This document shows, piece by piece, positions 16,449 through 22,991 of a DNA stretch of 64,000 bases. The stretch's first letter is position 1; each line of letters begins with the position of its first letter. Below the pieces are notes generated by a model that saw only the letters and a program-made list of their open reading frames with translations, was not told the DNA's origin and searched no databases. Source of the DNA: SHZI01 sp964384525. GTDB taxonomy: Bacteria > Pseudomonadota > Gammaproteobacteria > Steroidobacterales > GCA-2729495. The stretch spans positions 16,727-80,726 of the forward strand of contig CAYLKO010000004.1 of the NCBI GenBank assembly GCA_964384525.1. Reading direction: 5' to 3'. The position numbers and the translations under genes are program-made.

Positions 16449-17128
16449 GGGGCGGCGCCCCGGGCGCCGCCCGGCCCCGGATTGTCCAGCGTCGCGGGCA
16501 GGGCTGCAGGCAGTTTCATCACGGCGTAACCCAGTCGACTCCTGACGGTCGCCGCCTTGCTGCCGGTCACCGTGGCGATGTCGTCGAGATCCATCCGGAC
16601 TTCTTCGTGCAGCAGAAAGGCCTCGCGTTGTTCGATGGGCAACGCCTCCAGGGCACTACGCAGACGCTCTGCCCGCTGCTCCGCCGACAGCGGGGCTTCC
16701 GGGTCGGCGCTGCCACCACCAGCCGGGGCCTCCCAGTCGACCAGCGACCAGCGCGCCGACGCAAAGGCCGGATCCAGCTGCTCGTCGGCACCTGCCGCCG
16801 GCTTCGCCTCACCGCTGCCTGCATCGACTGGCGCCGTGTCGCGCGTGAGATCACGGCCGGATTTCCGGAAGTACTCCACCAGGTGACTGTGGGCGATCTG
16901 GTAGACATGGATGGTGAAGTTCGTCCGCGGTTCATGTCGGGTGCGTGCCCCGATCACCCGGGTCCACACCGCCTGGAACAACTCGTCGGCGGCATCTGCA
17001 TGGTCGCACTGGTGCAGAAAGTAGCGGTAGAGCGGCCCGCGATGCCGGGCATACAGGATCTCGAACGCGGCTGTATCGCCGCTCACGAATCGGGCCATGA
17101 GCTGTGCGTCGTCGGATTCATCCGCCAT
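16445..17128 (-). CDS. ECF-type RNA polymerase sigma factor
   Basis: Protein of about 227 residues. Region 2 is FEILYARHRGPLYRYFLHQC through FTIHVYQIAHSHLVEYFRKS. Region 4 is LRSALEALPIEQREAFLLHEEVRMDLDDIATVTGSKAATVRSRL, a helix-turn-helix that binds the -35 element. The linker between them is unusually long and acidic (about 60 residues). I chose the ATG at 17128; one at 17140 would add four residues. The 4-bp overlap with the next gene indicates that it is co-produced with its membrane partner. Confidence 0.92.
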   Translation of the reverse strand: MADESDDAQLMARFVSGDTAAFEILYARHRGPLYRYFLHQCDHADAADELFQAVWTRVIGARTRHEPRTNFTIHVYQIAHSHLVEYFRKSGRDLTRDTAPVDAGSGEAKPAAGADEQLDPAFASARWSLVDWEAPAGGGSADPEAPLSAEQRAERLRSALEALPIEQREAFLLHEEVRMDLDDIATVTGSKAATVRSRLGYAVMKLPAALPATLDNPGPGGARGAAP

Positions 17129-17179
17129 GCCCGCCAGCATATGCCAGGCAGCCCGGCACGTGAACAGTCCCGGTTGTGA

Positions 17180-17857
17180 CTACCGTCGCAGCTGCGGCAC
17201 GCCGCCGGCAGCGGGTGGCGCCGGCAGGGCGACATCTTTCAGCGTCGACGACAGCCGTTGATGCAGCGGGCTGGTGCGCGGAATGTGGGCCAGCAGAAAC
17301 TCCATCTGGTCGGCGAGCACGCGCCGGCCCTTCAGGAAAATGTATTCGGCATAGGTGGGCGTGAAGGGCACCGCCACGAGCTGCATGTGGGCCTGTTCCG
17401 GGGTGTGCCCGCCCTTGTGGTTGTTGCAGCGACGGCAGGCGGTGACCACGTTGGTCCAGGTATCAGCACCGCCTTGCGACAGCGGCCGGACATGATCACG
17501 GGTGAGTTCACGGACCGGAAACTGATAGCCGCAATACAGGCAGATGCTCGAGTCGCGCCGGAACAGGGTTTTGTTGTTCAGCGGAGGCACGTAGCAATCC
17601 ATGAGTTCGGCCACATCGGGCGAGCGGCCGACCGTGGCGACTATCGAATTGATTTCAATGCTGCTTTGACAATGGGTGCGGGCGTTGAAGCCGCCACAGA
17701 CCCGAAAGAGGGGCGACCCGCAGCTGTAGGCCACCTGGTTCAGGTAGTACAGCCGCACGGCGTCCCGGTAGTCGATCCACTCAAGGGGCATGCCGGCCAC
17801 GTCCGTCCGCAGGACTTGTTGTGACTGGTCGCTGACTTCCTCGTGGAGATACAACAT
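17180..17857 (-). CDS. HNH endonuclease family protein
   Basis: Protein of 225 residues with an HNH nuclease domain at about 106-148. Two zinc-knuckle pairs, C106/C109 (CLYC) and C141/C144 (CRRC), flank D121-H122 (TRDHVRPLSQGG), N136 and N145/H147 (NNHKGG), the expected catalytic and metal residues. The N-terminal 100 residues contain RDAVRLYYLNQVAY and are typical of stand-alone bacterial HNH proteins of unknown role. There is no phage or restriction context beside it; it lies between a sigma operon and the scaffold gap. Confidence 0.9.
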   Translation of the reverse strand: MLYLHEEVSDQSQQVLRTDVAGMPLEWIDYRDAVRLYYLNQVAYSCGSPLFRVCGGFNARTHCQSSIEINSIVATVGRSPDVAELMDCYVPPLNNKTLFRRDSSICLYCGYQFPVRELTRDHVRPLSQGGADTWTNVVTACRRCNNHKGGHTPEQAHMQLVAVPFTPTYAEYIFLKGRRVLADQMEFLLAHIPRTSPLHQRLSSTLKDVALPAPPAAGGVPQLRR

Positions 17858-17954
17858 CGATGGTCGGCCCTGCCGCGCCCGTATATTGCGGGTTCCCCGC
17901 CAAAAATCAAATTTCCCCGCTCACGGTCCTTTGTCATCATGCCCCGCATTTTCC

Positions 17955-17974
17955 GGGCTGCCGGCCGGCAGCCC
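17955..17974. repeat. perfect 20-bp GC palindrome beside scaffold gap
   Basis: The 10 bases 17955-17964 are the exact reverse complement of 17965-17974. A second GC-rich self-complementary stretch follows the gap at about 17996-18011. Such hairpins often cause sequencing dropouts, which may explain the adjacent Ns. They could also act as a terminator-like or regulatory structure upstream of pntAA. Confidence 0.8.
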
Positions 17975-17977
17975 GCC

Positions 17978-17987
17978 NNNNNNNNNN
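17978..17987. other. scaffold gap (10 Ns)
   Basis: A run of 10 Ns between the HNH gene and pntAA. No coding region appears to be cut here. The true length is unknown, and the pntAA promoter may lie partly inside it. Confidence 1.
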
Positions 17988-18044
17988 CCTCTATCCCCGG
18001 CCGGCCGGGGGCCCCCCCGCCAGTCGACAGGAGTGAAGTCTTTC

Positions 18045-19169
18045 ATGCCAGTCACCGTTGGCGTGATCCGGGAAACTGCGCCGGGTGAAACGCGGGTTGC
18101 TGTGGTGCCTGAAGTGGCGAAGAAGCTGCGGAAGGCCGGCGCCAGCCTGATCATGGAATCCGGCGCGGCCGATCGCGCCCGTTTTCCCGATGCCGGCTTC
18201 GAGGATATCCGGATCGTGCCGGAAGCCGCTGCCGTTCTAGCCGCAGCCGACGTGCTGCTGCACGTCCAGCCCCCGACCCTTGCCACTGCCGGCGCCCTGA
18301 AGCCCGGCAGCGTCGTGATCGGCTATCTGCAGCCCCACCAGCAGAAGGACCTCATCCGTCTCTTTTGTGAACGGCGGATCACGAGCTTCGCGATGGAGCT
18401 GGTGCCACGGATCTCCCGTGCCCAGTCCATGGATGCCTTGTCGTCCCAGGCGGCCGTGGCCGGCTACAAGGCGGTGCTGCTGGGCGCTGCCGCCCTCGAC
18501 AAATTCCTGCCCATGCTGACGACCGCCGCCGGCACGATCCGGCCGTCCAAGGCCCTGATCATGGGCGCGGGCGTGGCCGGATTGCAGGCCATCGCGACGG
18601 CCCGCCGGCTCGGCGCCGTGGTCGAGGCCTTTGATGTCCGGGCGGCCACGCGGGAGCAGGTGGAGTCGCTGGGTGCAAAGTTTGTCGATACCGGCGTCAC
18701 CGCCGACGGCGCCGGCGGTTACGCACGCGAGCTGACTGCCGAGGAACGGGCGAAACAGCAGGCCGTCGTCAATGACCGCCTGGCGCTGGCGGATCTCGTG
18801 ATCACCACCGCCGCCGTGCCCGGTCGGCCTGCGCCCCGCCTCATCGATCGCGCCACGGTCGAGCGGATGAAACCGGGCGCGGTGATCGTCGATCTGGGCG
18901 CCGAGAGCGGCGGCAACTGCGAACTGACACAACCCGGCGCCACGATTGCGCACCAGGGCGTCACGATCATCGGCGCAGTCAATCTGGCCGCCACGGTGGC
19001 CCGGGACGCCAGCGAGATGTACGCCCGGAATCTTTACAACTTCCTCGTGCCGGCCATCGGCCCGGCGGGCGAGCTCGCCATCGACTGGCAGGACGAGGTC
19101 TTTGCCGGCGCGGTGCTCACCCATGACGGCACGATCCGCCACGAACCCACCCGCAAAGCCCTGACTTGA
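18045..19169 (+). CDS. pntAA: NAD(P) transhydrogenase subunit alpha part 1
   Basis: Soluble NAD(H)-binding subunit (domain I) of the proton-translocating transhydrogenase, 374 residues. It contains the N-terminal GVIRETAPGETRVAVVPEV, the RAQSMDALSSQA loop, and the Rossmann motif ALIMGAGVAGLQAIATARRLGA. The start ATG 18045 follows an AGGAG-type site. Unlike in E. coli, the alpha subunit is split, with the membrane part encoded by the next gene. Between the two genes lies a 15-bp tandem repeat. Confidence 0.96.
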   Translation: MPVTVGVIRETAPGETRVAVVPEVAKKLRKAGASLIMESGAADRARFPDAGFEDIRIVPEAAAVLAAADVLLHVQPPTLATAGALKPGSVVIGYLQPHQQKDLIRLFCERRITSFAMELVPRISRAQSMDALSSQAAVAGYKAVLLGAAALDKFLPMLTTAAGTIRPSKALIMGAGVAGLQAIATARRLGAVVEAFDVRAATREQVESLGAKFVDTGVTADGAGGYARELTAEERAKQQAVVNDRLALADLVITTAAVPGRPAPRLIDRATVERMKPGAVIVDLGAESGGNCELTQPGATIAHQGVTIIGAVNLAATVARDASEMYARNLYNFLVPAIGPAGELAIDWQDEVFAGAVLTHDGTIRHEPTRKALT

Positions 19170-19214
19170 ACAAGCCTGGCTTGAACAACCTCGGCTTGAA
19201 CAACCCTGACTTGA
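19165..19214 (+). repeat. 15-bp tandem repeat at pntAA stop
   Basis: Three 15-bp units (19165-19179, 19180-19194, 19195-19209) plus a partial fourth, each starting cttga. The first contains the pntAA stop. Because the period is a multiple of three, each unit repeats TGA in the frame of the gene, giving several stops in a row before pntAB. Confidence 0.9.
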
Positions 19215-19227
19215 GGCAGGCCAGACC

Positions 19228-19533
19228 ATGATCGACGGCTTCATCGCGTTGTATATCTTCATGCTCGCAGGCTTCACCGGCTACGAGGTGATCGCGCGGG
19301 TTCCCACCATCCTGCATACGCCATTGATGTCGGGCTCGAACTTCGTCCACGGCATCGTGCTGGTCGGCGCCATGGTGGCCCTGGGCCGGGCCGACGACAC
19401 CCTCGAACTGGTCATCGGCTTCATCGGGGTGGCGCTGGCAGCGGGCAATGCCGTGGGCGGCTACGTGGTGACCGAGCGCATGCTGGAAATGTTCAAGTCG
19501 AGCAAGCCCGGCAGCAACGGGAAAGCACACTGA
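19228..19533 (+). CDS. pntAB: NAD(P) transhydrogenase subunit alpha part 2
   Basis: Small membrane subunit of 101 residues with three to four helices (for example ALYIFMLAGFTGYEVI and FVHGIVLVGAMVAL), the membrane part of the alpha subunit in split transhydrogenases. It helps form the proton channel with PntB. The start ATG 19228 is 58 bp after pntAA; its stop shares a base with the pntB start (TGATG). Confidence 0.95.
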   Translation: MIDGFIALYIFMLAGFTGYEVIARVPTILHTPLMSGSNFVHGIVLVGAMVALGRADDTLELVIGFIGVALAAGNAVGGYVVTERMLEMFKSSKPGSNGKAH

Positions 19534-20918
19534 TGGCCGACATCGCCGCCACACTGATCTCGGTCAGTTATCTCGTCGCCGCCTACCTGTTCATCTCGGG
19601 ACTGAAGCGCATGAGTTCGCCGGTCACGGCGCGCGGCGGCATCATCTGGGCCGGCGCCGGCATGCTGGTGGCGACCATCGCCACGTTCTTCACGCCGGCG
19701 ATGGGCAACTTCGGCCTGATGCTGCTGGCCATTGCCTTCGGCGGCGGCCTTGCCTGGCTCACCGGCAAGCGTGTCGCGATGACCAACATGCCGCAGATGA
19801 TCGCCCTCTACAACGGCATGGGCGGTGGCGCAGCCGCCGCGATCGCGGCCGTTGAACTGTTCAAGGGCGAGGAACATTCCCTCATCGTGCTCGTGCTGGC
19901 GGTGCTCGGTGGCCTGATCGGCGCCGTGTCGTTTTCCGGCAGCCTCATTGCGTTTGGCAAATTGCAGGACCTGATCAAGCGCTCGTTTCGTTTCCGGGGC
20001 CAGAACTTCGTCAACGTAGCCATCCTGCTCGCGGCGGCCATGCTGGGTGTGATGCTGGTCGTTGCCGAGGCCACCGCCGGGCCGATGCCAGGCATGGTCA
20101 CCCTGTTTTTCGCCATCGCCCTGGTGCTCGGCGTGACGATGACGCTGCCCATCGGCGGCGCCGACATGCCGGTGGTCATCTCGCTCTACAACGCCCTGAC
20201 CGGCCTCGCGGTGGCCTTCGAGGGCTTCGTGCTCAACAACGCCGCCATGATCATCGCCGGCATGGTGGTCGGCTCGGCGGGTACGCTGCTCACGCAGTTG
20301 ATGGCCCGGGCCATGAACCGCTCGCTGGGCAACGTGCTGTTCTCCGGCTTCGGCGACACCGCCGGCGGCACGAGCGACGTCGGCGGCACGATGAAAGCCA
20401 TCGACGCCGAGGATGTGGGCGTGATGATGGCTTTTGCGCAGAAGGTCATCATCGTGCCGGGCTACGGCATGGCCGTGGCCCAGGCCCAGCACAAGGTGTG
20501 GGAACTGGCCAAACTGCTGCAGGATCGCGGCGTCACCGTGAAGTTCGCGATTCATCCGGTTGCCGGCCGCATGCCCGGCCACATGAACGTGCTGCTCGCC
20601 GAGGCGGGTGTGCCCTACGACATGATCCATGACGAATCGGAGATCAATGCCGAGTTCGACAGCGCCGATGTGGCGCTGATCATCGGCGCCAACGACGTGG
20701 TGAACCCGGCCGCCCGCACCGACAAGGCAAGCCCGATCTACGGCATGCCGATTTTGAATGCCGATAAGGCGAAGAATGTCATCGTCATCAAGCGCGGCAA
20801 GGGCGCCGGCTTTTCCGGCATCGAGAACGGGCTGTTCTTCCTCGACAACACCCACATGCTCTACGGCGACGGTCAGGCCATGGCTGCGGCGCTGATCCAG
20901 GCCGTCAAGGTTCTGTAG
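19533..20918 (+). CDS. pntB: NAD(P) transhydrogenase subunit beta
   Basis: Beta subunit of 461 residues: about nine membrane helices (to about residue 270) and a C-terminal NADP(H)-binding domain III. Domain III carries VIIVPGYGMAVAQAQHKVWEL, FAIHPVAGRMPGHMNVLLAEA and IIGANDVVNPAAR, all diagnostic for PntB. The enzyme reduces NADP+ with NADH using the proton gradient. Its 3' end overlaps the convergent DUF3106 gene by 14 bp. Confidence 0.97.
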   Translation: MADIAATLISVSYLVAAYLFISGLKRMSSPVTARGGIIWAGAGMLVATIATFFTPAMGNFGLMLLAIAFGGGLAWLTGKRVAMTNMPQMIALYNGMGGGAAAAIAAVELFKGEEHSLIVLVLAVLGGLIGAVSFSGSLIAFGKLQDLIKRSFRFRGQNFVNVAILLAAAMLGVMLVVAEATAGPMPGMVTLFFAIALVLGVTMTLPIGGADMPVVISLYNALTGLAVAFEGFVLNNAAMIIAGMVVGSAGTLLTQLMARAMNRSLGNVLFSGFGDTAGGTSDVGGTMKAIDAEDVGVMMAFAQKVIIVPGYGMAVAQAQHKVWELAKLLQDRGVTVKFAIHPVAGRMPGHMNVLLAEAGVPYDMIHDESEINAEFDSADVALIIGANDVVNPAARTDKASPIYGMPILNADKAKNVIVIKRGKGAGFSGIENGLFFLDNTHMLYGDGQAMAAALIQAVKVL

Positions 20919-21510
20919 GCCCGCGCTGCTCGTGCCGATCGCGACGGCGATCCAGGAGCTCCTGGCGCTGTGCCGGCGTCAGCTTTTCCCAGCGCTGTTG
21001 CATGTGCCGCCGCTCTTCGGGTGACATCTGCCGGAAGCGGCGAAAATTCCGACGGACCTTCGCCTGTTCCTCCGGATCCATGCGGCGAAATTCCTTGAGC
21101 TGCTCACGCATGGCACCGCGCTGTTCCGGGGTGAGCTGCTGCCACTGCCGGAAGCGCCGTCCGGCATCGTCGCGTTCGGCTGGATCCGCATCGCCCAGGC
21201 GGGCGGCCCCGGCCGCCAGCCGTGACTGACGCTCGGGCGGCAGCGTCGCCCACTGCCCGCGAAACCGCTCGAGCATCTGCTGCTGCCCGGCAGTCAACGC
21301 CTCCCACGCCACGTCCGGACGCGGCGCGGGCTTGTCCTTGTGGCCCTGGCCACGATGACCCTGATCAGGATGACTTTGGCCACCCGGAGCAACGACCGTC
21401 GTGCCACCGTCAGGCGCGGGCTCGTCCGCCGCGACACCGCTCTCGGGCATCAACGGTGCCAGCAGCAGGACTGCCAGCAGCACGATGACCCTGGACATCA
21501 GCCGATCCAT
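20905..21510 (-). CDS. DUF3106 domain protein
   Basis: Protein of 201 residues with a signal peptide (VIVLLAVLLLAPLMPESGVAA), a His/Gln-rich linker and a repetitive helical DUF3106 region. The repeats are short motifs such as LTPEQRGAMREQLKEFRRMDPEEQ and MSPEERRHMQQRWEKLTPAQRQ, resembling the LTxEQR helices of CpxP/Spy-like periplasmic proteins. It is the last gene of a sigma-DUF3619-DUF3106 operon. The 3' end overlaps pntB by 14 bp on the other strand. The role is unknown; envelope stress sensing is a reasonable guess. Confidence 0.85.
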   Translation of the reverse strand: MDRLMSRVIVLLAVLLLAPLMPESGVAADEPAPDGGTTVVAPGGQSHPDQGHRGQGHKDKPAPRPDVAWEALTAGQQQMLERFRGQWATLPPERQSRLAAGAARLGDADPAERDDAGRRFRQWQQLTPEQRGAMREQLKEFRRMDPEEQAKVRRNFRRFRQMSPEERRHMQQRWEKLTPAQRQELLDRRRDRHEQRGPTEP

Positions 21511-21519
21511 CGCCAGTAC

Positions 21520-22017
21520 TCAGGCGCCGGTCGTATCGACCGACTCCAGCTCCGCACGCAATTCGGCATCGCTGCGGTCGGCATCCAGCCAGGCAAAGAA
21601 CTCGAGATCCTGGATCATCTCCAGATTGGTATCCGTCAGCAGAAATTCCATGTCGCTGCCCGCCCCATTGGCAACCACATTGCCCGGCACATTGGCCGGC
21701 ACACTGGCCGGCGAGGCCAGCCGGGCAGCGGGTGGGCGCTCCGGGTTGTCGAGCCCGCCACCCAGCCACAGGGCAACCGCCACCACCGCTGCCGCCGCCA
21801 TCGCCACGGCCGGCTGCCACCAGCGTACCGGGGTGCGGCCCGTGCCGGCGGCGAGGGCCGCCCGTCGCGCCCGGATCAACCGGGCCTGCGTGGCGCTGTC
21901 CAGTTCCCCGGCACTGGCGCGCAGCAGCTCGGCTGCCGCGCGCTCAAAGCGCTCATCGGCCGACCGGGCCGACGGCGGCGGGATCTGGTCCGTGTGTCCG
22001 AAACCGGTGTTACTCAT
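21520..22017 (-). CDS. DUF3619-like single-pass membrane protein (putative anti-sigma)
   Basis: Protein of 165 residues with a cytoplasmic N-terminal half (DERFERAAAELLRASAGELDSATQARLIRARRAAL), one membrane helix (about 73-90, AVAMAAAAVVAVALWL) and an acidic periplasmic end (DLEFFAWLDADRSDAELRAELE). The position between an ECF sigma gene and a DUF3106 gene is the conserved order for this family, and the layout fits a membrane anti-sigma factor. A linker contains three 12-bp DNA repeats (21676-21711). The start lies 9 bp after the sigma stop. Confidence 0.8.
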   Translation of the reverse strand: MSNTGFGHTDQIPPPSARSADERFERAAAELLRASAGELDSATQARLIRARRAALAAGTGRTPVRWWQPAVAMAAAAVVAVALWLGGGLDNPERPPAARLASPASVPANVPGNVVANGAGSDMEFLLTDTNLEMIQDLEFFAWLDADRSDAELRAELESVDTTGA

Positions 22018-22026
22018 GACACGTGC

Positions 22027-22650
22027 TCATGGCCAGTGGTCTCCAAGCTGGGCCCGCAGGCTGTGTACGGCCCGCGAGTAATGGGTTTTCACGCTGCCCT
22101 CGCTGCAGGCCATGGCGGCCGCCGTCTGAGCTACATCCAGGCCTTCCAGGTTGCGCAGCAGGAAGGCCTGGCGCTGGCGTTTCGGCAGTTTCCCCAGCGC
22201 AGCCTCCAGCGCCGTCATGGCATCGGCCTGTCCGGCGAGCTGCTCCGGGGCGGCGGCCCGGGTGTCCGGGATCATCGCCAGCGGATCCTGGTCGTCATCC
22301 CCGCCATCGGGCGAGAGCCAGGCGAAAATCCGGCGACGTACGGATTGCCGACGCTGGTGATCCGTGATGCGGTTGCCCAGGATCCGGTAAAACAGCGGCC
22401 GCCACTCCGCTGCCGGCCGGTCGCCGTAATTTCGCACCAGCTTCAGCATCGCATCCTGCAGAATGTCGCAGGCATCATCCCGATTACCCACCGACAAGAT
22501 CGCGATCCGCAGGGCACGACGCTCGACGTCGGCGAGGAACCGCTCCATGGCCCGACTGTCGTCCAGCGTCGCTTCCTTTCGCGTCCCGGCCCCGGACCCG
22601 GCGCGGGACGGACCCGGATCGAACCATGGGCTGTTGCAGGCTGCGGGCAT
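22027..22650 (-). CDS. ECF-type RNA polymerase sigma factor
   Basis: Sigma factor of about 207 residues. Region 2 is ERFLADVERRALRIAILSVGNRDDACDILQDAMLKLVRNYGD. Region 4 is LEAALGKLPKRQRQAFLLRNLEGLDVAQTAAAMACSEGSVKTHYSRAVHSL. I chose ATG 22650 because AGAGG lies 5-6 bases upstream. The alternatives are 22680 and 22548; the latter would give a shorter protein starting right at region 2. It heads a three-gene operon with DUF3619 and DUF3106 and is transcribed away from priA. Confidence 0.88.
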   Translation of the reverse strand: MPAACNSPWFDPGPSRAGSGAGTRKEATLDDSRAMERFLADVERRALRIAILSVGNRDDACDILQDAMLKLVRNYGDRPAAEWRPLFYRILGNRITDHQRRQSVRRRIFAWLSPDGGDDDQDPLAMIPDTRAAAPEQLAGQADAMTALEAALGKLPKRQRQAFLLRNLEGLDVAQTAAAMACSEGSVKTHYSRAVHSLRAQLGDHWP

Positions 22651-22991
22651 TACAGCCTCTGCAGCGTCCGGTTTGAGCATACTGGCAGTCGCCCTGTGGC
22701 CACCCTTTTTTGGATAACGCAGATGACGGGCAGGGGTTGACAATCGGTGACGAATTGGCATCCCCACCTGCCGCTGCAGGCGCACTTATACACATTTCTC
22801 TATCCGGCAGGCTGATTAGCCGCTACTGTACGTCGCACACATTAAGTGACCAATGCAACATACTGATATATATGATGAATACAGAAAGAGCAAAAATTGT
22901 CCAGATTGTCATAATGATTGCTGCGGTTAGCCGAATCGTTGTTTTTACCCGCCTGATCCACAGACTTATCCACAGGAATTGTGGATAAGTC
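22651..22991. other. AT-rich intergenic region with DnaA boxes (candidate origin or DnaA-regulated region)
   Basis: This divergent intergenic region is much richer in A/T than its surroundings, especially 22839-22950. It contains matches to the DnaA box consensus TTWTNCACA: 22786-22794, 22966-22974 and, reversed, 22980-22988. One-mismatch boxes lie at 22709-22717 (reverse) and 22954-22962. A TTGACA-like hexamer is at 22737-22742 without a clear -10. No tRNA or small gene is visible. Confidence 0.6.
22964..22990. promoter_or_regulatory. double DnaA-box palindrome at priA start
   Basis: A perfect 11-bp inverted repeat (22964-22974 and 22980-22990) with a 5-base loop. Each arm contains an exact TTATCCACA box. 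It ends one base before the GTG used as the priA start, so DnaA binding, or the RNA hairpin, would overlap the ribosome-binding region. Confidence 0.8.
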
